Shown here: piece after piece, positions 44,401 through 52,034 of the stretch
How the letters are laid out: every line of letters starts with the position of its first letter
Position numbering within the stretch: position 1 is the first letter of the stretch
From: Streptomyces sp. NBC_01716
GTDB lineage: Bacteria > Actinomycetota > Actinomycetes > Streptomycetales > Streptomycetaceae
Assembly: GCF_036248275.1 (NCBI RefSeq)
Contig: NZ_CP109181.1
Location: 8,608,618 to 8,672,617, forward strand
DNA: 64,000 bases
Direction: 5' to 3'
Notes under the pieces: model-generated
Seen by the model: only the letters and a program-made list of their open reading frames with translations
The model's database searches: none
Told to the model about the DNA's origin: nothing
Position numbers and translations under genes: made by a program

Positions 44401-45779
44401 CGCAGCAACTGCTCGACCAGGCCGTCGGCGAACCGGACCCCCGCATGCCCCTCCAGCGGGCAGGTGATCGCCTCTCGCAGCTGCGTCCGCATCATCGGCT
44501 GTACCACCACCGGGGTGGCGTCCCACGCCGTACAGAGGTGGGGGAGCTGCTCGATCTGCCGGAGGAAGTCGATCCGGGTGACGACCACGGCCTGGGCGGG
44601 ACGGCTGCCGTCCATGCGGCGAGCCGTCAGAACCCCGAGCATGGCGTCCAGCCGGCGGGCGGTGTCGGGCGCGTCCGCGAGCAGCGTTTCGAACTGGTCG
44701 ACCACCAGCACCAGCCGGGACCGTCCGCCGTGGCGGGCCAGTGTCTGCTCCACCGCGGTACGGATGCCCTGCTCGCCGGTGAGCTGCCGGGCCAGCGCCA
44801 ACCAGCGGTCGTGCCAGCCCGCCTGCATGGTGTCCGCATCTCCCGCCGAGGCAAGAGCCCAGGCCAGCAGCTCCTCGGCGGTGAGACGCAGCCCGTGGGG
44901 CAAGCGGGCGATCACGTACCGGTCGCTGTCGAGGTGCCCGAGCAGGCCGGCGCCGACCAGCGAGGACTTGCCGACGCCGGAGGATCCGAACACAGGAAGG
45001 ACAGGTACCTGCTGCTGATCGAGGAGTTCGACCAGGTGCTGCGTCTCGTTCGTGCGGCCGTGGAAGACTGCGCGGTCGTGCTCGGTGAACGGCAGCAGTT
45101 CGCGGTACGGGCTGTCCGCCAGCAGCCTTCTGCGCAGTTCGGGCCACTCCCGGGTGAGGGACTCCACGGTGAGGGCGTAGCCGGTCCGGCGCCTCTGGTC
45201 CCCCTCGACGGCGACGACGATACCGATGACACCGCCGTATTCCTCGTCCCACACCGGCGCCCCGCTGAAGCCGCCTGCCAGCGGGAACGGTGCCTCTTCG
45301 TCGCAGGTCAGCTGCCACCAGCCGGTACCCTCGCGGCCCTCGACGGTGCCACGGGTCCAGATCCCGGCGTCCTTGCTGCCACCTCGTCCCGGGTACTTCG
45401 GGAACCCGAAAGCCCGCCAGCGGTGCCCCGCCAGGTCCTCCGCCTCCACGATCCGCAGGGGCACCGAACCCGGCGGGGGCTCGCCGTCCAACTGCAGGAC
45501 GGCGACATCACCGCTGCTGTCACCGGCCACGGGAACACTGAAGCGCACGGAGGCCGTGACCTTGGGACGCCCGGGCAGCAACGGGAAGTCGAGCGTGACC
45601 GGAAGAAGGTCCGGCAGCGGTTCGTCGTCCGGGAGACCTGCGGTGGAGGCGACGACGTGGGCACACGTAAGCAGCAGCCGGTCGGGGATCAGGAACGCCA
45701 CCCCGACCGGACGGCCGTCATGAAGCACTCGGGCCGTCCCGCGCTCCCAAGCAAAGTCCGGCTCGCCTGCCGGTGTCAC
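41487..45779 (-). CDS. Trypsin - STAND NTPase - WD40 protein
   Basis: A 1430-aa protein. Residues about 1-230 are a trypsin-like domain with a complete triad (LLLTCAHVVAST; SSGDVAVLQLD; GGFSGAPVWDEE). A STAND/NACHT-type NTPase follows (Walker A VFGSSGVGKSSLVGAG; Walker B RLVLVVDQFETLLADA; region to about 690). A single membrane-like segment (RRAGFAVLTALVLVAAGLAT) lies near 705. About 15 WD40-type repeats run to the C-terminus, each close to L-x-GH-x5-A-F-SPDG-x-TLA. This is the layout of large sensor proteins in conflict and apoptosis-like systems: repeats sense, NTPase oligomerises, protease acts. It starts at a GTG overlapping the stop of its TCO partner. Confidence 0.86.
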   Translation of the reverse strand: MTPAGEPDFAWERGTARVLHDGRPVGVAFLIPDRLLLTCAHVVASTAGLPDDEPLPDLLPVTLDFPLLPGRPKVTASVRFSVPVAGDSSGDVAVLQLDGEPPPGSVPLRIVEAEDLAGHRWRAFGFPKYPGRGGSKDAGIWTRGTVEGREGTGWWQLTCDEEAPFPLAGGFSGAPVWDEEYGGVIGIVVAVEGDQRRRTGYALTVESLTREWPELRRRLLADSPYRELLPFTEHDRAVFHGRTNETQHLVELLDQQQVPVLPVFGSSGVGKSSLVGAGLLGHLDSDRYVIARLPHGLRLTAEELLAWALASAGDADTMQAGWHDRWLALARQLTGEQGIRTAVEQTLARHGGRSRLVLVVDQFETLLADAPDTARRLDAMLGVLTARRMDGSRPAQAVVVTRIDFLRQIEQLPHLCTAWDATPVVVQPMMRTQLREAITCPLEGHAGVRFADGLVEQLLRDTPPGPAALPMLEYALSQLWERQERGWLTTTAYQELGGVEGALAGEAEHSLWDWADEAEQQALERIFIQLVRPGEQLDAGERGPDTRRVAARTQFSAGDWALIHRLASTRLVVVTRRPTGRDTAELAHQALVEKWERLQRWVEENREFRSWQEGLRRSLRAWQEQGRPQELTLGKEQIAEARRWIGARVTEIPDEEAEFVEASAQVQQRLARWRRRRRAGFAVLTALVLVAAGLATLNAHSSNEQRALAASRSLTEQSRQQANTDPALAARLALAAQRVSPTPETRAQLLSTVSSPLRATLMGHTAEVRSVAFSPDGKTLATSGNDGTARLWDMAGRRQLASLDGHSSQVHTAAFSPDGRTLVTSHGGKVRLWDAHTRKQTAALTGVRSPAVFSPDGDTIATSGQKGKVLLWDARTHQKIDELQAHRNDDGWPSLLAFSPDGRTLAVTVTGYGTSDSDKSAVQLWDVREKRRTATLKGHTGFVQSLAFSQDGKTLATGASDATTRLWDVRSHRPLATLTGHSGTVFALAFSPDGRTLASGGQDRSIRLWDVRERTAVTVLSSHTGSVDALAFSPDGAMLASGAGDATVRLWDMEVGQPRATFAGPGGSGSPAAYSSNGKVLATGDGDGSVDLHDARTRRTLGRLTGHVGKVSSVRFSPDGRFVAASSHDSPAVLLWDVRTRRLLVSLDGHRSPVQSVRFSPDGHTLATSSYIDGTTRLWSVRTHRQLAAFAGGAGWMTFSPDGRIFVTGGFQSSSVQLWDARTHRRLGTLDTVTKMVSSVAFSPDGSTLATAGWDGKLRLWDVQHRRLTATLTGHTDSAQSVAFTPDGKTLASSGRDATARLWDVRTHRRLATLSGHTGTIWSAVVSPDGKTLATTGDDRAVRLWDLRTYRQLALLTGHTGVLRSALFAPDGNTLTTSSDDGTVRLWDTDAFNDLATLTDKACAIAGRSLTEREWHRYIPDKIAYHRICP

Positions 45780-46126
45780 GCGCCGCCCTCGGAGCGGCCC
45801 CACTCCAGCTCCAGCTTGATGTGCGCGTCCCCGGATCCCTTCGCCACGACCAGGCCCGCCTCCGCCGTCACCCGCAGTCCGAACTCCGCACGGACGTGAT
45901 CAGGTTTGCGCGGGAGATCCGCCAGCCGCTCCAGCATCGTCGCGGCCACCCGCTGCACCCGGGCCATACCCGACTCGAACGTGTCGGCGGACGTCTCGAA
46001 GAGTCCGTCACCGCGACTCGCCCGGATCACCCCGGAACCCTGCTCGTCAGACAACTCGACGACGAAGACCTCACCGTCTTCGAAGGGGACACTCAGGTAC
46101 ACGCGGCGACCTCTCTGCTGCTCCAT
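45776..46126 (-). CDS. Trypsin-co-occurring (TCO) protein 2
   Basis: A 116-aa CU044_2847-type protein: RRVYLSVPFEDGEVFVVELS at the start, a helix (FESGMARVQRVAATMLERLA), then VRAEFGLRVTAEAGLVVAKG and HIKLELEW. It is related in layout to the TCO protein at 40318. Its stop overlaps the start of the trypsin-STAND-WD40 gene (GTGA), so the two are translated together, supporting a direct partnership. No good ribosome site is visible before the ATG. Confidence 0.75.
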   Translation of the reverse strand: MEQQRGRRVYLSVPFEDGEVFVVELSDEQGSGVIRASRGDGLFETSADTFESGMARVQRVAATMLERLADLPRKPDHVRAEFGLRVTAEAGLVVAKGSGDAHIKLELEWGRSEGGA

Positions 46127-46496
46127 CAAGCCACTTGCAAAGTAAGGCAGTTGTACGGATCTTCCCGGCCCGTCATGGTAGCTGCGATCTCCGGCAGGGC
46201 ACCTTTCCTGGCGTTGAGGCCGTTACACCCGTGTTTGCGCCGGATCACCCAGCGCGACCGCAAGGGTCGGTAGCTTTCATATCGGCGCCCAGATCCCGGC
46301 CGCCCCCGCCAAGGACAGGGTTCGGGCAACAGCCACGGCGCATCAGTCTCCGCACCGCGTCTTCGAACTGGGAGTGGGGCGTCCAACTGCGCCAGCCCGT
46401 AATCGCGCGGCGGGTTCTGCCGGTAGCCGGTCAGCGTGGGGTCGTCCGGGGACGCTCCGCCCTTGACGAGCTGGTGGCGGACCATGCGGGGGCGTT
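46127..46496. other. Intergenic region, no gene seen
   Basis: A 370-base stretch upstream of the TCO2 operon. Frames crossing it lack codon bias or any recognisable motif. The TCO2 promoter should be here. I see no strong hairpin. Confidence 0.3.
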
Positions 46497-46892
46497 TCAC
46501 GCGGCGGGCAGGAGGGCCATGACGGTGGACTGCACGAGCTGGGCGGACGCGAGGACGCCGGGAATGCCTCCGCATTTGTCGAGCAGGTTGGTGAGCATCA
46601 TGCGGAGGAATCCGGCGTCGTTCTCAGGTGCGTCGAGGCGGGGGCTGATCTCGTCGAGGATGCGCAGAGCGAGCTCGGCGTCCTGGTGCTGTCCGCGCAG
46701 CTGTTCCAGTGTGGTGCGCAGGTCCTGGATGCTCTCGTGGGCTTTCTCTGTGGCGGGGGAGTGGATGTGGTTGTGCTGGGTGGCGTTGTGGGAGAAGGCC
46801 GCGGCCTGGGTGGGGCCCATGGTTCCGGAGTTGATGACTCCGTAGTTGACGCCGGGGGGTGTGGGATCGGGGGAGGGGGTACGGCGGCTCAT
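46497..46892 (-). CDS. Small tag-bearing protein, unknown
   Basis: A 131-aa protein. After a Pro-rich start it has the tag NYGVINSGTMGPTQAAAFSH (residues about 16-35), then an Asn/His-rich linker. A helical, possibly coiled-coil segment follows (HESIQDLRTTLEQLRGQHQD) and a C-terminal helical domain (DAGFLRMMLTNLLDKCGGIP). The tag is nearly repeated at the C-terminus of the protein encoded immediately upstream. The gene lies 10 bases after it, so they form an operon. Function is not known; the layout (short tag plus helical domain) resembles adaptor parts of conflict systems. Confidence 0.7.
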   Translation of the reverse strand: MSRRTPSPDPTPPGVNYGVINSGTMGPTQAAAFSHNATQHNHIHSPATEKAHESIQDLRTTLEQLRGQHQDAELALRILDEISPRLDAPENDAGFLRMMLTNLLDKCGGIPGVLASAQLVQSTVMALLPAA

Positions 46893-46902
46893 GAAGGCTC
46901 TC

Positions 46903-48534
46903 CTAGTTCATGGTGGGGTCTTGGGAGAACGGGGCGGCCTGGACGGGGCCGGTCATGGTGCCGCCGTTCATGACACCGAAGTTGTAGATGGCCGAGGCCT
47001 GTTGCTGGTAGGCGGCGATGTCGACGTTGTGGTCGCGCAGGAAGATCTCGGTGGAGTCGAAGACGCGGCGCTGCATCATCTGCACGTAGTAGCGGGCATC
47101 GTCGTACATGTGCATGTCGTCGATCCAGCGCAGGCTGTAGACCTCGCGCAGGCTGACGGGGCCGCTGCCGGTGTCCAGTTCGGGCACCTGCCGCGGTGTG
47201 CGACGGACGATCCGGTTGATTCCTGCGGCGATGTCTCCGAGAGAGTTGAGCAGCGTCCTGCCTATCCAGGCCGGAGTCCTGACATCGGCCGCCGTAAGCC
47301 CTGCGACTGCTGGGTTCAGCGGCGCCATGATGTGCGGCAGAACCACGACCCGCAGGAAGCCGCCTTGATATTCGAAGCGCACCAGGACGGACACGATCAA
47401 CTCGCCGCTCCAGCCGGTGATTCTGGCCCAGATGTAGCGGCGGGCGATGTCGGCGCCCGGAAGCCGGGTCGTGGCGCGGTCCCCCGCCGCCAGAGCGTGC
47501 ATTGCTTCCCAGGCCGCTGTGTCCAGAGTGTCCCAGCGGTTCGCGGCCACTCCCGCGATGCCCAGAATCTCCGTCCGCGGCACCGGGTGGCTGCGGGAGT
47601 GAGCGGGCGCCGGATCCTTCAGTTTCGCCGCGACATGCGCGTGCAGGTCAGCAACCCCGAAATGCTTCAACGGCTTACGGGGATCTCCCTGTCCGCTGTG
47701 CTTGCCCAGAGCAGCGAGCACAGCGGCGGCCATGTCCCCGGCTGTCGACGGGACCCCCGGCACCCCGGCAGGAGCCGGCTGGTCGCGATCATCCTGCCCG
47801 GGTGGCGCCGGCTCGACATCGATACCGATGACCGCCGCAGGCCATGACTGCAGGCCCGCTCCCACGAAGCGATACCGCGGGCCCGTATTACGCATCTCAC
47901 GGATGTAAGGCAGCACCGGAACCTGCTCAGCCGACGGACCAGGCAACAGATCCCCGGCCAGCAGCGCATTCATCCGCTGCTGCGCAACCAAACGGTCAAC
48001 CGCACAGATGAGCCACACACCCATCCCCGCCACGCCTGTCGCCCAGGCCGCCGACAGCAGGCCACTCCAACCTGCCCAGCCGGCAAGGACCAGCAGAAGA
48101 ACCAGGCAGCTCCGGCGCCACCGTGACTGCCGCACTGCCTCACCACAGGCGTGCACAACCGGCTGCTGGTTGAAACCGAAAACTGGACCAGGCCGCGCAG
48201 CCCCCTTGATCCGCCGCCGCACCCACAGAGCGAACTCCTCACCCGTCACCACCGAAGGCGGCCGCCGGTCACTGCCCGCCGGGCCCCCAGAACCAGCCTC
48301 CGGCCCTCGCAGGCGAAGCTTGCTTCGCACTGCGGCTTTGACCGCCTTCTTCTTCGCCGACCAGCCGGCGTGCAGGCCCGCCAGCCGATCGGGGCGGGCA
48401 TAGGCGGCCGAGCACAGCTTTCGGGTGATTCCCTCGGTGTAGGCCGTCTGCTCCGCCGAAGCGGCAGGCGAGACTCCCACAGGGACGGCCGGTACTGAAA
48501 AGACTGATCGATGATCGACGGATTCCACTTTCAT
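46903..48534 (-). CDS. Membrane protein with C-terminal tag, unknown
   Basis: A 543-aa protein. A basic N-terminal region (AGWSAKKKAVKAAVRSKLRL) is followed by two membrane segments at about 137-180 (CLVLLLVLAGWAGWSGLLSA and ATGVAGMGVWLICAV). A roughly 300-residue cytoplasmic domain comes next (PYIREMRNTGPRYRFVGAGL; WSGELIVSVLVRFEYQGGFL). The last residues, YNFGVMNGGTMTGPVQAAPF, match the N-terminal tag of the next protein. The two genes are transcribed together. A membrane anchor or sensor that pairs with the small protein through the tag is inference. Confidence 0.72.
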   Translation of the reverse strand: MKVESVDHRSVFSVPAVPVGVSPAASAEQTAYTEGITRKLCSAAYARPDRLAGLHAGWSAKKKAVKAAVRSKLRLRGPEAGSGGPAGSDRRPPSVVTGEEFALWVRRRIKGAARPGPVFGFNQQPVVHACGEAVRQSRWRRSCLVLLLVLAGWAGWSGLLSAAWATGVAGMGVWLICAVDRLVAQQRMNALLAGDLLPGPSAEQVPVLPYIREMRNTGPRYRFVGAGLQSWPAAVIGIDVEPAPPGQDDRDQPAPAGVPGVPSTAGDMAAAVLAALGKHSGQGDPRKPLKHFGVADLHAHVAAKLKDPAPAHSRSHPVPRTEILGIAGVAANRWDTLDTAAWEAMHALAAGDRATTRLPGADIARRYIWARITGWSGELIVSVLVRFEYQGGFLRVVVLPHIMAPLNPAVAGLTAADVRTPAWIGRTLLNSLGDIAAGINRIVRRTPRQVPELDTGSGPVSLREVYSLRWIDDMHMYDDARYYVQMMQRRVFDSTEIFLRDHNVDIAAYQQQASAIYNFGVMNGGTMTGPVQAAPFSQDPTMN

Positions 48535-48835
48535 GCCCCCGGTATCTCGCTCTGTCCGACCCTGAACAGAACGTGAGAGAGCGATCCTGCCCGCACGTGA
48601 CGACAGCGGCCAGGGCGCAAACCATAGGATCTTGTTCCTTTCGGGAATAATGGCCGGAACCCTCCCCTGGCGCGTTCAGTCACTGATGTCCCACGCAGGA
48701 GCGAGCGGTCCGGACGGCTCCCAGTTCCACGGTGAAGACGCGGCGGTGCATGCCTTGCCGACACGCGAGAAGAGCTCAGCGAAGAAGATGGCGAAGAAGT
48801 CTCCCGCCACGAGGCCGCAGCGGAGGAGCTTGAGG
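48535..48835. other. Intergenic region, no confident gene
   Basis: About 300 bases between the tagged membrane protein and the interrupted gene. A plus-strand frame of 60-odd codons exists (MAGTLPWRVQSLMSHAGASG...), but it lacks a ribosome site and resembles nothing. It should hold the promoter for the tagged-protein operon. Confidence 0.3.
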
Positions 48836-49324
48836 TTATGAGCGGACCAGGACGATCGTTTCGGACGGTGTGGCTCTGCCGTCTGATCGTTCGAGTAGGA
48901 CGTTCAGCCCTGCGCCCACAGTCCGGTATAAGGCGGCGAGGGCGGGTTGGTTCAGGGGGTGCTGTGCCGATGCTGCCAACGTCAGAGCAGCGACTTGGAG
49001 ATGTGCTGCCTCCACGGCGCCGACAAGCCTGCAGATGTCCGGCAGAGAGGCAGATAGAGTCTGGGCGCTCTTCGCGAGGGAGAGGAATGAGAGGGGCGAA
49101 GAAACCCGGATGACGGTGCGGGAGTGGTCCCCAGACGCGGCTTGGTCAGAGTTGCGTCGCGATCCCGTGAGAGCGCGCGCCCAACCATGGATGTAGACAG
49201 CGTTGCGAAGGTACTTGTCCTGATCGGTGAGAGTCGCGTCGACCGCGCGTGCAAAGGTGTCATTCGTGAGATTGCCAAGTGCGGCGCGCGCCAGTGAAGG
49301 TCTGCTGCAGGGCGAGTGCGCTGT
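48836..49324 (-). pseudogene. 3' part of a gene split by IS copy 1
   Basis: Reading leftwards from the CTAG at 49325, the frame continues DSALALQQTF. After a one-base frame change near 49285 it gives LARAALGNLTNDTFARAVDA, TLTDQDKYLRNAVYIHGWAR, IRVSSPLSFLSLAKSAQTLS and ALYRTVGAGLNVLLERSDGR, ending with TAA at 48836. Codon use is good throughout. The 5' part lies at 50430-50574 on the far side of the insertion sequence. The family is not recognised. The protein would have been about 210 aa and mostly helical. Confidence 0.6.
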
Positions 49325-49328
49325 CTAG

Positions 49329-50429
49329 GAGCTGTTTGGGGTTCGGATCATGTAGTTGAGGTGAGCTGCTTCAGCCACATGAGCGATCCCCGGAGGTGAA
49401 GTCCTGCCTCGTAGCTCTCGGGGGACTTGTCATAGCGGGTGGCGAGCCCACGCCAGGTCTTGATCTTCTGGAAGCAGCGCTCCACAGTGTTGCGCTGCTT
49501 GTAGCGGTGCGCGTCGAAGACGACGGGCCGGCCGCCGGCCGAGCCCTTCTTCCGGCGGTTGGCAGCTTGGTCGTTCTTTTCCGGGATGACTGCGGTGATC
49601 CCGCGTCTGCGCAGGTAGGCGCGGTTGGCCTTGGACGAGTAGGCCTTGTCGGCGGCCACCGCCCCGGGCCGGGTGCGCGGGCGGCCCCTGGGGCCTGCGA
49701 CGCGGATCCGGCCGAGCACCACCTGGAACTGCGGGCAGTCCGCCGCCTGGCCCGGGGTCAGCACGAGCACCAGTGGCAGTCCCGCCGCGTCGACCGCGGC
49801 GTGGACCTTGCTGCTCAGCCCGCCTCTGGACCTGCCGAGCCCGGCCGCCTCCGCCCGTGCCCGGCGACGGCGCCGTGCCGCGGACCGCTCCCGGCCCTCC
49901 TGCGAGTCGCCCGCGCCGGATACCGGCGGTGGCGCATCACCCGCAGGACCGGTCCCTGTTCCGGCAGCGGAACCCCTTTTCCTCGGTCAGTGCCTGTTCG
50001 AGTGCGTCCAGGGTCTCCCCGGCGATCGCCAGACCTGCCGATTCGTGATGGGCCCGCACGACCGTGGAATCCACACTGACCAGTTCCAGCCCGACCTGCC
50101 CGCGTGCAGCAGCCTCGGCGATCAGACCGTCCATCAGCGCTTGGAACACCCCGGCCTTCGACCAGGCTCTGAACCGTGAATACACCGTGGACCAGGGCCC
50201 GTAGCGTTCCGGGACATCACGCCAGCCGCTGCCGGTGCGAAACCTCCACAGCACGCCGTTGAACTGGTCCCGCACCCGTCGAGGCAGCGGACCCGTCGCC
50301 GCCACCGGCAGACGTCCCTCGATCAACTCCCACTCGGGATCCGTCACATCAAAACGCGCCACGCAGGAGTTCTACCAGCCCAGGCCAGCACACCATTGAA
50401 CCTCGCAAGATCCGAACTTCGAACAGCTC
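49329..50429 (-). mobile_element. IS5-family element, copy 1
   Basis: A 1101-bp element bounded by imperfect inverted repeats (GAGCTGTTTGGGGTTCGGAT at the left; GAGCTGTTCGAAGTTCGGAT as read from the right end). It is flanked by CTAG on both sides (49325-49328 and 50430-50433). It is almost identical to copy 2 at 58121-59222. Differences seen are one base at position 2 of the left end and one missing C (plus strand) in the run near 49976. It splits a minus-strand gene. Confidence 0.88.
49348..50362 (-). pseudogene. Two-frame IS5-type transposase, copy 1, slip site altered
   Basis: The first frame starts at GTG 50362 (ARFDVTDPEWELIEGRLPVA) and carries the first catalytic Asp in LELVSVDSTVVRAHHESAG. 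The second frame carries the other two acidic residues (AVAADKAYSSKANRAYLRRR and NTVERCFQKIKTWRG) and ends at 49348. In copy 2 the two are linked by a -1 shift at an A-AAG-GGG heptamer. In this copy one G of the run is missing, so a -1 shift no longer joins the frames and a +1 shift would be needed. It is probably inactive, unless the base loss is a consensus error. Confidence 0.75.
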
Positions 50430-50574
50430 CTAGGGGGAGGCCCGCTGCTTGCCTTCGAGCCTGGTCCTGAACGTTGCCAGGGGCGAGAGCGAGAGCCTTT
50501 GCAAGTTCGCGCGTCTCCTCCAGCACCCTGACGACTTCGTCCTCCGGGAGGGGGCTGGTGTGTAGCAGGCGCAT
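50430..50574 (-). pseudogene. 5' part of the gene split by IS copy 1
   Basis: From the ATG at 50574 the minus strand reads MRLLHTSPLPEDEVVRVLEE, then TRELAKALALAPGNVQDQAR and RQAAGLPL, where the CTAG duplication and the insertion sequence begin. Removing the element and one CTAG joins it in frame to DSALALQQTF at 49324. No good ribosome site was seen. It is divergent from the TerD-vWA gene, 127 bases away. Confidence 0.55.
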
Positions 50575-50701
50575 CAAGATCTGGCCCTGGCTTGGTCGGT
50601 CGCACCTGTTCAGATGTCGAGTACCTGCGGGTTCGGCTGCGGCGGAATGGGGCGTAGGGGAAGAATCGTCAAATGTACTTCGTCGACCAAATGGAGCGTC
50701 T

Positions 50702-51919
50702 GTGACTACGTTGCTCAAGGGCCAGAACGCTTCGCTGGCAGCAGGACCGGTCACTTTCACCGTTGTTTCTACAGGGGTTGCTGCTGATGTCTCAGCTCTG
50801 CTTCTGGGCGCAGGGGGCAAGGTCCGCAGTGACGATGACCTGGTCTTTTTCAACCATCCCGCGCACGACGGGGTGACCCTGACGGGGCGCAGCATCACTG
50901 CGGATCTGGACCGGCTTCCGACCAGCGTGGCCACGGTCGTGGTGGTTGCCAGTGCCGACCCGCAGCAGCCCGCGTCGGTGTTCACCACCGCGCCGCGTCT
51001 GACCATCACGCAGTCCGGCTTGCCCGGCAGGGACTTCAGCGCGCCGGACTTCACTGCCGGGGAGACTGTAGTGGTCCTTGCCGAGCTTTATCGACGAGGC
51101 GACGCCTGGAAAGTCCGCGCGGTGGGCCAGGGCTACGCGTCCGGGCTCGCAGGGCTGGCCACCGACTACGGCGTCGACATTGACGACCCCGGTACCGCGC
51201 CGAGCGCGGTATCGGTTCCTGCCCAGACCCGGCCCGCCGCTGCGGATGCCGCAGTGGATTTGTCCAAGGTGCAGAGCCAGGCTCCGGCCCTCATGGAGCC
51301 GGCCCGGCAGGCCGGGAAGGCCTTGGTCCACAGGGGCCTGACGGGAAAGCGGGCGGCGGTCTATCTGATCCTTGATCACGACTGGCACATGGAGGAGATG
51401 TACGAGTCGTTCGCCGTTCAGGCATTCGCGGAGCGGGTGCTCGCGCTGTCGGCCAACCTGGACGACGACGGCACAGTCCCAGTGATCTTCTCCAGCGGTG
51501 AGGAGCCGTTCCTTGAAGAGATCCGGCTGGACAACTACCGCGGCCGCATCGGGCAGCTCCACACGCAAGTCGACTGGGGATGGGGGAACGTGGCCGATGC
51601 CATGCGCCGGACAGTCAGCCACTACCAGGAGTCCGGAGCCTCCGACCCCGCCTTCGTGGTCGTTCAGGTCGGTGACGAACCATGGGACAAGGCTCAGGTG
51701 CGGTCCCTTCTGCAGAACACCGCCACCCTTGGGGTCTTCTGGCTGTTCGTCGGGTTTGGTCGTGGCAAACTCGCCTTCTACAAGAACCTGAACGCCTCCG
51801 CCTCGGCTGCGTTCACCAACGTCGCCTTCTACGATGCGAGCCGAAACCCGGGATCCGTTCCCGGCGAAGAGTTCTACGCCGGTCTGGTCGACGCGTTCGG
51901 CCGCTGGATGAACCCTTAG
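50702..51919 (+). CDS. TerD - vWA (TerF-like) protein
   Basis: A 405-aa protein. Residues 1-190 are a TerD domain (TLLKGQNASLAAGPVTFTVV; DDDLVFFNHPAHDGVTL; VVVVASADPQQPASVF; APDFTAGETVVVLAELYRRG). Residues about 215-400 are a TerF-like vWA domain (AERVLALSANLDDDGTVPVI; RLDNYRGRIGQLHTQVDWGW; TLGVFWLFVGFG). The MIDAS motif, usually LDRSGSM in TerF proteins, is LDHDWHM here, so the metal-binding serines are lost. TerD/TerF proteins belong to Ca2+-linked stress and phage-response systems. The GTG start follows a GGAG. It lies between the IS copies and converges on the Avs-like gene. Confidence 0.83.
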   Translation: MTTLLKGQNASLAAGPVTFTVVSTGVAADVSALLLGAGGKVRSDDDLVFFNHPAHDGVTLTGRSITADLDRLPTSVATVVVVASADPQQPASVFTTAPRLTITQSGLPGRDFSAPDFTAGETVVVLAELYRRGDAWKVRAVGQGYASGLAGLATDYGVDIDDPGTAPSAVSVPAQTRPAAADAAVDLSKVQSQAPALMEPARQAGKALVHRGLTGKRAAVYLILDHDWHMEEMYESFAVQAFAERVLALSANLDDDGTVPVIFSSGEEPFLEEIRLDNYRGRIGQLHTQVDWGWGNVADAMRRTVSHYQESGASDPAFVVVQVGDEPWDKAQVRSLLQNTATLGVFWLFVGFGRGKLAFYKNLNASASAAFTNVAFYDASRNPGSVPGEEFYAGLVDAFGRWMNP

Positions 51920-52034
51920 GTCAGGTCTGCGGCGGCCTCCTGCTTGGGATCCGCCACAGCATCGGAACATGACGCTTCGCCCAAGGAGGGCTTGCCGCAG
52001 ACGGAAGTGACATCCCGCTTAAGTGCTGGTCCCG

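Noticed and set aside
43680..45899. A 739-codon open frame on the plus strand
   Set aside because: It is the antisense shadow of the trypsin-STAND-WD40 gene; high GC keeps the reverse frame open, and no motif is present.
48632..48841. A 69-codon plus-strand frame rich in Lys/Arg/Ser
   Set aside because: No ribosome site, no homology and unremarkable codon use; it may be chance.
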